From Cytidiella melzeri (taxonomy: Eukaryota; Basidiomycota; Agaricomycetes; Polyporales; Irpicaceae): a stretch of 16,447 nt of DNA. Position numbers and translations under genes: made by a program. Shown here one piece after another: positions 1 through 9,598 of the stretch. The stretch lies in contig JABYQR010000612.1 in the NCBI GenBank assembly GCA_022592445.1, positions 1 to 16,447 of the forward strand. The letters run 5' to 3'. Within the stretch, counting starts at the first letter, position 1. Each line of letters begins with the position of its first letter. The notes below the pieces were generated by a model. That model worked only from the letters and a program-made list of their open reading frames with translations. It searched no databases and was not told the origin of the DNA.

Positions 1-638
1 GCCCAATCAGCGTGATTCTGCTCGATATCAGGTGGAAGGTCAAAGCGGCGTTCTTGAATGATTTTCTGATAAATGTTTCAATCATATTTCATGCGACTGA
101 GTCTCAAGATCACGTCGTTTACCATGGCTGCGTTGAGAGAAACAGTCCCCTTATATTGCAAGAGTGATCCTGATAATAGAACATGGATAGCGGTTCCTTT
201 GATGTTCATCTGCATCGTGCCAACGTGTCAGTGCGGTCATACAGTCAAGTCCTCCCGTGGCATATACAAGCTTACCAATGTCTTCCTTGTCGGCTCGAAA
301 GGAGCCTTGCTATGAGAGGTCTTCACTTGCTCTTGAAGTATTGCTAAGATTGCCGTATATAACATAAGGTCGCGCGCAAATTGCGGAGACTTGCACAGAT
401 ATAGTCAATGATCAGTGCATCTGTTGACGAACAGCTCCACATTCTTGTTCATCTCCACTGTGGATGCTGGACTGCTGGTAGCTTCGGAACTGCCGTCTTC
501 ATCTTCATCTCCTTCGTCTTCAACGTTTCGCGTTTGCTTGCCAAGTACGCTCGAGGGTGGGAGCAGGTTTGGAGTTACAATAGGGGGATCTGGCGCGCGC
601 ATCGCCGAAGTCAGACTATCCAAAAGCGAATCAGTCAT
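1..638 (-). CDS. Gene A: unrecognised multi-exon fungal protein, partial at left edge, with an in-frame TGA
   Basis: Seen: the ATG at 638 follows a TATAAAAGGG box by about 100 nt. The first open stretch (638-405, 77 residues) is Pro/Ser-rich, has an acidic run at residues 40-49 and ends at TGA (405-407). The same frame then stays open to 276, where a consensus GTAAG donor begins an intron (275-210, ending GCAG). A 29-codon exon (209-123), another intron (122-66, ending TCAG) and a last exon running off the window (65-1) follow, all in phase 0. That continuity makes the TGA look internal. It is either a nonsense mutation, a read-through codon (it is followed by CTA), or hidden in a short unrecognised intron (a 39-nt GTCAAC...GCAAG segment would fit). 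I do not recognise the family and assign no function. It diverges from gene B and may belong with it. Confidence 0.55.
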
Positions 639-740
639 TGTCAAAGTTTGTGGACAAGGAATGGCACAGAGGGGAGGGAGGAAAGAAGATGGTGAAGAGG
701 GGAAAGGAACGGTGTTGCAATGGAACTGTGACCAAGCCTG

Positions 741-750
741 CCCTTTTATA
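741..750 (-). promoter_or_regulatory. TATA box of gene A
   Basis: The minus strand reads TATAAAAGGG here, about 100 nt upstream of the gene A ATG. This fits a leader of roughly 70 nt. The stretch 639-850 otherwise holds no gene and is the A-side half of the A/B divergent promoter. Confidence 0.6.
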
Positions 751-984
751 CTGCATCGTCACTGTGATAATGAACAAACCACTGCACATTTGGCCGTGGT
801 CAGTTTGCCCACGATGAGATCGAATCTTGGTTATGGCCATAGCTCGCGACTGTCATGGATGGCCTGACTAGCCCTTAATTTTCGCAATTTACCTCTTGTT
901 TTTATCTGTAAAACTCCAGGCTACAACCTAGTTTCAATTCTCTCTGCATAAACTCCTTTTTGCACGTCTATTAAGCGCCCGTAT

Positions 985-1370
985 CACGTGGCTTAGACGC
1001 TCCACACGGTCACATTACCTGCTACTACGTCACACTGGCATGTGACTTAGCTTAAGTAAGACCACATGGCTACAAGCACATGGCTCAGCCCATAGCTAGG
1101 GTTTGACGTCATAGATACCATCCACATGGGCTCCTTATTGTTCTTTCCCTATTGTTCTCTTTATGGAAGGATGTTCTCACAGGTGTGGGAATGGAATACA
1201 ATAGTTGGTCTCCTTTTAGATAGATTCTCTCACGAGTAGAGTTCTTGGCAAGGTCTAGACAATAGCTATTGTTCTACTTTAGGTAGTTCTTTTGTTCTTC
1301 GTTCACACGGCTTCTTGCAAAGCCTGCCCTCAACATGGTCTGTGCGCAGGTCCCTGAAGTCTATATATAC
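985..1370 (+). promoter_or_regulatory. U3 promoter sites of LTR1: CACGTG, TGACGTCA, TATA
   Basis: CACGTG lies at 985-990, the palindromic ATF/CREB-type bZIP site TGACGTCA at 1104-1111, and a TATA box (TATATATA) within 1361-1370. The order matches an LTR U3 promoter, with transcription expected to begin near 1390. LTR2 keeps the CRE (4022-4029) and the E-box. Factor binding is inferred from the motifs only. Confidence 0.5.
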
Positions 1371-1426
1371 TGCTACATGTACGCTCCTAGCCCCCCATCT
1401 CGACCTCTTGGTCTTTACTGGGCTAG

Positions 1427-1493
1427 GTAAGCAACCCCCTCTTGTACTACATAGCTGGTAGTCACAATACTAACTTGGTCTTTACTGGGCTAG
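1427..1493 (+). other. Intron-like 67-nt segment in the transcribed part of LTR1
   Basis: The segment starts GTAAGC, has a perfect TACTAAC branch site (1468-1474; branch A about 20 nt from the end) and ends CTAG. Its final 20 nt (1474-1493) are identical to the 20 nt just before its donor (1407-1426, CTTGGTCTTTACTGGGCTAG). LTR2 has one copy of that 20-mer (3721-3740, reverse strand) and lacks the segment exactly. Removing it by splicing or by repeat-mediated deletion gives the same product. Confidence 0.7.
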
Positions 1494-1681
1494 AAAACTT
1501 GTATAAAGTCTGATAGCTGGTGAGAGCACTGTGCTACACGCCTGCCACCACCTCCTCGTCGATATCCACTTCGTGTCCCTATCTGTCACGTCGAGCCTTG
1601 TCTCCGTGTCAGCGACATGCGCTGTTATCGGCATGCAAGTAAAATAGTGCGTACCGTTGATTTGCAACTTCAACCAGCACA

Positions 1682-4600
1682 ATGCCCCCCAAAGCCACTT
1701 TACCCAGCTGTGCGTGATGTCTCCGAGACAGCCTAGATGTGTTGACTGAGAAAATTGACTTCATAGGCTTTCTCTCCAGCGTTGATGGAAAGCAGATCAA
1801 GTGTACCTATTGTGCACCGTTTGAGCCTGATGTCAGAAAGCACTGGATCCAACGTACCAGCCTCGCAGCACACATGAAGGGAGTGCAGCATCAGCGATGC
1901 TCAACGGCGCATGAAGAGCAACAAGCCCAAGCCCGTCAAGCTCAGCTACGGAGAGATCTGCTGCAGCAAGAGTTCATATCGCTCCAGCAGTCGTCAGCCC
2001 TTAAGGATCTTGGCAGCCATTTGGAACAGCAAGACAGAGAGAAAAGACATTCGAGGGACAGTGAGCAAGGAGAGCCGGGGATGACGGGTGAAGAGAGAGT
2101 GATGTGGACTGATTATAATCTTCACGGCGCCACCTTCAGTCTTGGTGAAGATCCTTCAGAGCGCGTACACACTGAGCTTGATGAAGAAATCAACAACTTC
2201 CGCCTGCAAGATGCTAGGCAAACGGCGTACGAACTGGGCTTCGGTAGCGAGACTGATGATAATAACGACACAAGTACTGTACGTACGGAGGGACTTGCAC
2301 AAGATGAGCAGTACTTGGCGGACATTCTTGCTGAATCATGTAAGTACACATTTCGTTGTCTTCGTTGTCTATTGTCTCAATTTGAAATCCAACAGACGAA
2401 AACTCTCCGTTTGACGGCTTAGACGATGAGAGACCTCACGTCTCTGATTCACAGTGGGCTCCATATGAGTCCAAGACCGTGAGTGACATTGTAGCCACCT
2501 CTGACGTCTTCAAGTGAGCTCATTTATTTTCTTTAGATGTTTCTCCTCGATCTTCTGTCGAACCTTCCGCGACTTCGCATCTCAGAGTCACTTATGAAGG
2601 TTTTCCTTTGGATCATGGAGCAGGCTGGGGCACGAGATGTCCCTTCATTCTATCGTCTACAGAAGATACAGAAGGAGCTGCGCATGCAGGGAGGTGTTTC
2701 CACAACAAAGTTTCAGTCCGTTCAAGGGAACGTGTTTTATATCAACGATCCTCGTGAGATTATTGCCAAGGTTTGTCTTTCTTACTTGCGAAAAACCTGT
2801 TTAATCATGGTTTATCGCAGGACTGGTCGAATCCCCTCATACGCCCTCATATACACGTCTATCCCGAGATTCCTGATGGCCCTGTCAGTGAGGTATGGCA
2901 TGGAGAGAAGTGGTGCAAAGACATGGACCTTGATACTCTGTCTCCCATGTACGACACTGGAGACAGGCACTTCTATGTCAACGAGCTGACATGGTTGTAC
3001 GATGGTTCATTGGTCATACCATTCCGATGGATTGTTTATCATAACGCTGTTCACGCGGAATCATGGAAGGTTACTGTTGATGATCAGGTAAGTTACTCTT
3101 GTTCTCTCAACATTATATTCAGATGCTGATGGAGCTCAGGGTATGGCGACTGTACATGATGAGGGAGAACCACTCATGGTACCTGCCTCTGAGATGACCG
3201 ACAATTACTTTGACCTTGAGCACGGTCATGAACTACCTCAGACTTGGAGTGGTAAGTGCATAATACAGTTGTTCTGGCACATGCTCACTTTATAACAGCA
3301 CACTCACACGCAAACGGCTTCCCTTCTGCAATGCCGAACCATCTTCGTGAGGTTGCAGGTGGTGACCCGCTGTATACTAGCTTCACTGACTACTTCGGTG
3401 ATGATGTATCCGGAAATCGCTCGAAGTCTTGGAACAAGCATTGAAATGCGTACATTGTTCACCGGAACTTACCAAGGGCATTACTGCAGCAACAGTATCA
3501 TACCCACTTCATATCGACATCTCCTCACGCTACCATCTCCGAGCAGTTTGTAGCTTTCAAGCAGACCATTGAGTAAGGTTCTATTTTGTCAGCCGTCAGC
3601 ACAGTGACACGGGGACAAGGCTCGACGTGACAAACAGGGACACGAAGTGGATGACGACAAAGTGGTGGTGGTAGGCGTGAAGCTCAATACTTTCACCAGC
3701 TATAAACCTTATACAGATGTCTAGCCCAGTAAAGACCAAGAGGTCGAGATGGGGGGCTAGGAGCGTACATGCAGCATCTTATATAGACTTCAGGGACCTG
3801 CGCACAGACCATGTTGAGGGCAGGCTTTGCAAGAAGCCATGGGAACGAAGAACAAAAGAACTACCTAAAGGAGAACAATAGCTATTGTCTAGACCTTGCC
3901 AAGAACTCTACCTGTGAGAGAATCTATCTAAAAGGAGACCAACTATTGTATTCCATTCCCACACCTGTGAGAACATCCTTCCATAAAGAGAACAATAAGG
4001 AGCCCATGTGGACAGTATCTATGACGTCAAACCCTAGCTATGGGCTGAGCCATGTGCTTGTAGCCATGTGGTCTTACTTAAGCTAAGTCACATGCCAGTG
4101 TGATGTAGTAGCAAGTAATGCAACCGTGTGGAGCGTCTAAGCCACGTGATACGGGCGCTTAATAGACGTGCAAAGGAGTTTATGCAAAGAGAATTGAAAC
4201 TAGGTTGTAGCCCGGAGTTTTACAGATAAAAACAAGAGGTAAATTGCGAAAATTAAGGGCTAGTCAGGCCATCCATGACACACAGTGCACGCTTACTGGA
4301 TTATTATGTAGATCAACTCATCAGGAGCCAGTTCGTGTTCTAGATGCTGCCACTGGTAAGATGGCGCGGTTTCAAATCTTTGTCAGTGCCGCGCCGTCCG
4401 ATAACCCCATGCAAAGTGAACTGTCATCTCACATTGGTGGTGGCGGCAACCTCTTCTGTTGTAAATGCGATGTTGGTGGTATAACACTTGAGAAGGAAAG
4501 TACGGAAGGCTACGAGAGCCTCTTTCACGTGAGTCAGCAGCCTGTCATTCAAATCTCTTCTAATTAATAGTTGCTGCATTTGGCTCACATCAACTGTCAG

Positions 4601-6743
4601 TCTGGAACGTTACGATCAAAAGAGAAGATTATGAAGTCTCTCAAGACGCAAGTCGATCAAGCTTGCACAGGTGTCAAGCAGCGTATCAGCGATATCCAAA
4701 CAGCAACTGGAATCAAGGACGTATATACACAATTTTGGATTGAAGACCTTCTCGCTCGTGCGAAAGTGATGAAGGAAGCAAATCGTAGGCGCTCTACTGA
4801 AGACATTCGATCTGAACTCCAGCGATGGGTTCATGACCACCAAGATGAAATTTACAGTAGCTTTTTGACACTGAATGGTGCGTGCCAACTTGATTTCGTG
4901 ATGAACTCCACCTTGACCATGACATAGGGTTTGATCCGACCAAAGATACCCCAATCGAAATTCTTCATACGATTCTTCTCGGCCTTGTCAAGTACGGTTG
5001 GCATCTCACGCACAAGTCATGGGATCCCACACAGAAAGCGCTGAATGCTCTTCGGCTTCAAAGTACAATGACGAGTGGACTGTTGCTTCCAGCCATTCGC
5101 GCGAGCTATATTATGCAGTACGCTAACTCTTTGATTGGACGTCAGCTCAAGACTGTAGTGCAGACATCTGTATTCCACGTCCATGATCTGATTGGACCCT
5201 TGGAGTTCCAGCTCTGGAAGGCTATTGGTGAGCTATCGGCATTGATGTGGTTTCCGGAGATCCACAATATGCAACTATACCTTGTACGTTGAATGCTCAG
5301 TGGCTTGAAATGAAGGATCTTATATACCAATGATTGTAGGACGACGTAGACGTTGCGGTAGGCAATGTTCTGGACCTATTTGCGGAGATTGACCCGTTGA
5401 AGATCATCCAAAAGTTAAAGCTCCATCTGCAGCTGCATGCACGAGAAGATATCCTTCGCTTTGGGCCTTTGGTTGGCGTCTGTACAGAAGACTTTGAATG
5501 CTACAATGCCGTTCTCCGTTTTTGTTCTATCCTGTCTAATCACCTGGCACCAAGCAGAGATATTGCGATCCAACTTGCAGATCAGGAAGCACTGAAGCAC
5601 CGTCTTACGGGTGGTTCATGGGCGACATCGCAGAACAAATGGATATCCGCTGGTTATGGTGTACAAGATATGCTTGTCAAACACCCACTTCTGCAGCGAC
5701 TAGTTGGGTGGAGTCCTACAACTGTCAAAAGTGTTGGTAAGAACACAGTATTTCTCAGATTGACATCTCACTGTTGTCTGAACCTATATAGGAGCCAGTA
5801 AAGCAAAACCGCTCAAGCGAGGCATGAAGACACGTCCTATAGTGCAGCTTTCCGAAACAAAGGCACCACACACTCTGAACTATCGCTCATTTGTAGCGAC
5901 ATCAGAATGGATTGAGGGTATATCTTTTGTAACACAGTCCAAAGACGACTGTACTGTTGGCTCGTGGGTCTTTGCCGAGTCCCCGCTCAATGTAAGTAAG
6001 AAATTATAGCTGGATCATTGCCTACTAATAATTGAACATCATCTGTGATGTAGACCGAACTCCTTGTTGGTCGAGTGAACGAGATCTGGATCTCAAATAC
6101 TGTATCATCACAGAGCATTGTCATTTTAGAGCTCTTCCAAGTGGCAGCCAGTCGACATCCAACATTTGGGATGCCATTCTTGACATGTCGCCATAGGGAA
6201 CCATCATCAATGCTTCTGCCCACAACGGTGCGCAACATAAATTGATAGCTCAGCTAAATCTTGCTCATACTCATACCTTAGAGCATCAAGTTTGATTTTA
6301 ATGTACAGCACGATTGCTTGTACGCTGGTTGCACCGCATCTGGAAGCAAGCCTCAAGTGCAAGAGCGAACAGAATCAGGAAAAACTGAGATGTTTGTGGA
6401 ACATTGCCATGATACGACAGCAGATCGTTTCATCATGAACATGCACGCGTTTCACAACGTGCATCTTATCAGGCTTGCAGTTCCTCGCACACTTTCTGCT
6501 CCTCAGCCTCTTTATGCAGATCGTACATCAAAGCACGCGGAGATTTCAGCGCGTTTGCGCACCTCACAAGGAGAAAAGAGAGCAACGCAAAAGGAGAACA
6601 GAGAGGCAAAGAAAGCAGCTGGGCACAGTACTCAAAAGGAGGCCCATGTTGGAGAGGAGGCTAATGTCAGTCGCAAGCGGAAGAGGCAGCTTGACAGTGT
6701 CCCGGAAGGTGACCAGGATGAATTGGAGGTCGGGTTTGATTGA
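1682..6743 (+). pseudogene. Gene B: large transposase-like Agaricomycete family protein, 13 exons, two in-frame TGA codons
   Basis: Exons that I can join in frame are 1682-2339, 2396-2478, 2537-2770, 2821-3087, 3140-3251, 3299-3572, 4312-4528, 4601-4877, 4928-5283, 5340-5736, 5792-5991, 6054-6227 and 6291-6743. They total 3702 nt (about 1233 residues), and every intron is GT...AG. Residues C41, C44, H64 and H70 form a C2H2-like zinc finger. Other recognisable blocks are an [15 protein letters not shown] motif before residue 500, a C-rich CCKC patch near 592-595, DTPIEILH near 714, an LRFGP...E...YN block in exon 10 and FNVQHDC-x4-C near 1087-1097. The tail is basic (RKRKR). I recognise this as an expanded basidiomycete family with a Tnp2/Plavaka-like layout. 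The transposase role is inference; catalytic residues are not proven. TGA codons interrupt codon 12 (1715-1717) and codon 500 (3442-3444, where family members carry a coding residue, probably Trp). LTR2 sits in intron 6. Confidence 0.75.
3605..4280 (-). mobile_element. Solo LTR 2, inverted relative to LTR1, inside intron 6 of gene B (676 bp)
   Basis: On the minus strand it starts TGTCATGG and ends GTGTCA. The 5-bp target duplication is CACAG (3600-3604 and 4281-4285). It is the same family as LTR1 with high similarity along its whole length, but without the 67-nt intron-like segment and without the 14-nt duplication near the U3 middle. Without the insert and one target copy, the host intron (3573-4311) shrinks from 739 to 58 nt, typical of this gene. 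The host branch-like CTTAC (4292-4296) and acceptor lie downstream of the insert and are intact. Confidence 0.93.
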
Positions 6744-6974
6744 GCAGTCCACACATACCAATGTAGTTGATTCTCAAATGACGTCAGATTTATTGAGCTC
6801 AGTATATTTGTGCGTGAGCTGTTCTGTGCAAATCGCAGTGCGGACAACCAAGTCAAGCTTGGTTTGTTCTTTAGTCATTCCCGTTGTTGAGCGCCTATGA
6901 ACAGTAGTGGCGCGCGTGGACCAATTGTCCTTGGCCATCGACCACCATCACTGGCCATCTCATCTTCACGCACT

Positions 6975-6983
6975 TATAAAAAG
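6975..6983 (+). promoter_or_regulatory. TATA box of gene C
   Basis: TATAAAAAG lies 71 nt upstream of the ATG chosen for gene C, placing the transcription start near 7005. This argues against the upstream in-frame ATG at 6986, which would be too close to the TATA box. The 300-bp stretch 6744-7045 also has an ACCAATTG (CCAAT-like) site near 6920 and otherwise holds the gene B 3' end and this promoter. Confidence 0.55.
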
Positions 6984-7045
6984 GCATGCGACTCTGTCTC
7001 TCAAGATGCTCTCGTCCTCGTCATTCCCTGCTCTCATTCAGATCC

Positions 7046-7654
7046 ATGATTCAGCAACAGAGCACGCCCGACAGTGCCGACACTGGCATGAAGATGGAGG
7101 CTGATGAGGAAAAGCCTGAGCAGTTGTCAGAGCACGAGCATCAAGGTACGAGTTCAGCTGACTGTCCAACAAATATACTGTGACACTGTGCTCATCAAGG
7201 TGAGGCGGTTGAGCCTCAGACACACCTCGTGCTTATCAAGAAGACACCGCTGCGGCAAATCCTACAAGGCCCTGCGTTTGCGGATGGAATACCGTACTTT
7301 ATGCAGCCATTGCTACATCGCTTCCGTGGTCATACATCGCACGGCCCACCTCTGCCAATAAAGGATGCCGAGCAAAAACTTGCCTCGGGTTTTCTTTGCG
7401 ATGCTCAGCGCCTTGCAAGCGAACAACTGAACACGTCTGCGTTCTATGGGCTGACTGTGGCTCAAGGAGAGCAGACAATTCTGCTGCAAGAGCTGCTGGG
7501 CCTCGTACCGGTCTTCACGCGCGCAAGCCTCGGAGAAGACTCAGAGCGGCAGCTTGCTTTGCTGGGCATGATGAAGGACATCATTGTGTCAATGGGGATC
7601 ATTGCAGATGTCGAAGCAAAAGCACGTAGCGAGTATGAACGTGTCCCAGTGTAA
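7046..7654 (+). CDS. Gene C: small unrecognised protein, 2 exons (184 aa)
   Basis: Exon 1 is 7046-7145 and exon 2 is 7200-7654, with a 54-nt intron (GTACGA...TCAAG). The join is in phase and gives 184 residues ending in TAA. The N-terminal 35 residues are polar and Glu-rich. The rest is a compact, mostly helical-looking domain with LLQELLGLVPVF and LALLGMMKDIIVSMGIIADV segments. No signal peptide or metal-binding cluster is apparent. The long hydrophobic run is interrupted by charges and looks like an amphipathic helix rather than a membrane span. I do not recognise the family. It lies 300 bp downstream of gene B on the same strand with its own TATA box, so it is a separate transcript; co-membership of a mobile cassette with A and B is speculation. 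No broken codons are seen. Confidence 0.6.
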
Positions 7655-7720
7655 TTAATAGAGTCTGAGTATGACATAGATCCGCCGCAATTGTTTTGTT
7701 AAGCAAATAGGGGAGCAAAA

Positions 7721-8152
7721 ATGACTGCGAGAACGTATACTAAGCACACTGAGATGTCGGCAGCTAAGCTGCTATTGCGGTGGACAACGGACTCGGACGT
7801 CGAAGACAAGACTTTGCCCGGATGAGATGAGGCCAGCGCCAGCGAGCACAGTATTTTACTGAAGATACGGTACACAGTGACTTGTCTGTCACACACGCTC
7901 TCTTCATTCTGGCAGCCAGATATCTGGCAGGCAATAATTACAGGTATGTACATGTGCACTTTCCAACATTATTGGTGTAAATATGTGGTACCGGCCACCA
8001 AGCTTGCAGCTGCTGGGCCACCTACCTCCGCCACATGGCTCACATGTGCAATGCGCACGCGCGGCAGATGCGGGTTCAGTCGGCCATTCTGTGGTCATTC
8101 CAGACTACCGCTACGTGGCGCTCAGTTGGCGGTGTACCTGACCAGAATTTGA
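7721..8152 (+). other. Weak broken reading frame of unknown origin
   Basis: An ATG at 7721 opens 34 codons to TGA (7823-7825), and the same frame then stays open to 8152, giving about 143 codons with one stop. There is no recognisable motif. A GTATGT donor-like site occurs near 7944. This may be a decayed gene or chance; I mark it only because the frame continues beyond the stop. Confidence 0.15.
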
Positions 8153-9019
8153 CATCATAGCAAGAGTGGAGTTTGAATCTGAGTCTGAGTGACCATTTTC
8201 AGTAGACTGGCCATAACTTGCTCAATTCGAATTCATTTGACAGGATGTCTGTACCAGGATGTTGCCACAAAATAGGGCTATCCAATGGTGTATTATATGT
8301 ACAGATTTGTACCCATTTATCAAAAGTGCATTTTGATTGCAAAAGTGATCTGATACAAAGTTATAAAGGGCTGATAACAAGGCCAGTGTGATGCCATCAG
8401 CTGTATTCAGTGTTTTGTTATTTGACACTGGTACTTTCTGCATTCTGCCATCAAATTCCCACACTTTGGGGCACAAAAAGGTCACATCTGAAAAGGCATC
8501 AATGTGCTGGAGCACACTGGAACAATTCTTCTTCATTCTTCAGGAATTGTAACTACAAGGGTTTATGGGTGAAGGTTAATGCTGAGTCAATCAACATTGG
8601 GGAAATAGGAGTGGGGCCCGGAAATAGTTCATGCTCCAAGTGCTAGCATGATGAAAAGTCTATGACCAGGTGTGAACATGATAAGTCATAAAACAGATAG
8701 AAAGAAGTACAAAATAACAAATGATGCAGAGCCTGTTGGGGGAGTTGGATACATGATAGCAAGTCCTAATGATAATGGGCCGGGATTGGGATCGGCATTG
8801 CATCGGAATGATACAAACACTTGGACATGACCTTATGCATTATGGTGGGTGAGTTGGAATGGGAGTGCTGTTGTAAATTGAAAGTGTTGTACTGTGTTGG
8901 TGATGGATGAATTGGGCCTGTTGAACGGATTGGATCGAACCAGTTGATTGAATCGGATTGGAAACTGGCAATCAGATCGGAATGAGTGGATCAGACCTGG
9001 TAATTCGACCAGATCATAA
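8153..9019. other. Gene-free stretch with a G/T-rich degenerate motif patch
   Basis: No convincing exon chain is visible on either strand. From about 8735 to 8990 the plus strand repeats short variants of GGATTGG, ATCGGAAT and GTTGGA many times without a fixed period. This may be relic repeat sequence. Confidence 0.3.
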
Positions 9020-9214
9020 CACATCGCTGCCGAAGAGCACGACCTCCTCAACAACAACTATGGATCTGACTCGGAAGATGGACACTTTGCTGAAATGCAA
9101 TTGTATTCTCAGAGGGACAAGCCAGATGATGGTGAAGACCTAGTCGAAGAAATTCCCTTCCCCCACCACTCTCTATACCTAACAAAGTGGAAGTGGTGTG
9201 TAAGGGGTAGAGGC
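9020..9214 (+). other. Exon-like fragment cut by a solo LTR
   Basis: The frame is open from 9020 (after TAA at 9017-9019) to the LTR at 9215. It encodes an acidic, low-complexity start followed by a stretch with EDLVEEIPFPHHSLYL and KWKW. The composition (Glu/Asp run, then a hydrophobic-aromatic segment) looks like coding sequence and unlike the preceding G/T-rich patch. No start or splice partner could be fixed, and the family is not recognised. It is probably a relic. Confidence 0.25.
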
Positions 9215-9382
9215 TGTTAAGCTTCGAGATGAGTCTTACTTTTCTTGCTGCTTCAGCAGCTCTGCTTATATACATGTCTGTATCTACTTATGTAAGCAAC
9301 TACCATACATGTCTACTTCAGCTATTCTACTGTATTACTAAGTGCATTACTCAGCATATGACTGGGCTCAGCACTTGTACCA
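9215..9382 (+). mobile_element. Candidate short solo LTR (168 bp)
   Basis: It begins TGTTAAGC, ends TTGTACCA, and is flanked by GAGGC on both sides (9210-9214 and 9383-9387). It contains a TATA-like TTATATAC near 9265. The small size and TGTT start resemble fungal Copia LTRs. The ends have only TG/CA in common and there is no second copy in the window, so the call rests on the 5-bp duplication. Strand is not secure. Confidence 0.45.
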
Positions 9383-9526
9383 GAGGCGTACATATTGAGT
9401 AAATGACTCATGCTGGTACTTTGCCTCAGACGTACACTTCAGGCATCCTCTGGAGTTTGTCACAGATTTTCAATGTTTCTACAAGACTTGCCTTACCAGG
9501 CAACAGTATTATTAGAAATATTTAGG

Positions 9527-9598
9527 TACTTATCCAGCGCTCATCCGGCGTCTATTTAGGGGCTTAACCGGCGCTTATCAGGTGCTTATTTCAGCGCT
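9527..9598 (+). repeat. Degenerate GCGCTTATC-type array in U3 of element A
   Basis: About five imperfect units related to CCGGCGCTTATC follow each other (AGCGCTCATCC, GGCGTCTATTT, GGGGCTTAACC, GGCGCTTATCA, GGTGCTTATTT). GGCGCTTAA or its complement also occurs in LTR1 (972-980), LTR2 and the element B LTR (12637-12645). Confidence 0.45.

Larger units (their letters stand above)
851..1611 (+). mobile_element. Solo LTR 1 of a Ty3/gypsy-like retrotransposon (761 bp)
   Basis: The element starts TGTCATGG and ends CCGTGTCA. It is flanked by a perfect 5-bp target duplication GCGAC (846-850 and 1612-1616). The ends were fixed by comparison with the inverted copy at 3605-4280, where similarity stops at exactly the same two bases. 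There is no internal region, so this is a solo LTR left by LTR-LTR recombination. It contains an E-box, a perfect CRE palindrome and a TATA box, followed by the intron-like segment at 1427-1493. It is longer than the other copy mainly because of that 67-nt segment and a 14-nt duplication around a TATTGTTC repeat near 1137-1158. It sits in the promoter between gene A and gene B; removing it leaves an A-B start spacing of about 280 bp. Confidence 0.93.

Noticed and set aside
73..315. Plus-strand 80-codon frame
   Set aside because: It is the shadow of gene A exons and introns, which have matching splice sites and phases on the other strand.
851..4280. LTR1 and LTR2 as the terminal inverted repeats of one DNA transposon or as one inverted-LTR element enclosing gene B
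   Set aside because: Each has its own different 5-bp target duplication (GCGAC and CACAG), so they are two independent insertions. LTR2 lies inside an intron of the gene.
4529..4570. A 42-nt intron ending at TTAATAG in gene B
   Set aside because: The acceptor at 4600 keeps the same frame, gives a more usual length (72 nt) and fits the family pattern better; the shorter form cannot be fully excluded.
1682..6743. Gene B as a KDZ transposase or TGA recoded as an amino acid
   Set aside because: The conserved blocks do not match KDZ motifs as I know them. TGA is also the natural terminal stop of gene B, so a changed code is unlikely.
6475..6900. Plus-strand 141-codon frame overlapping the end of gene B
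   Set aside because: It is an alternative frame over exon 13, whose own frame carries the conserved C-terminal block and a normal stop at 6743.
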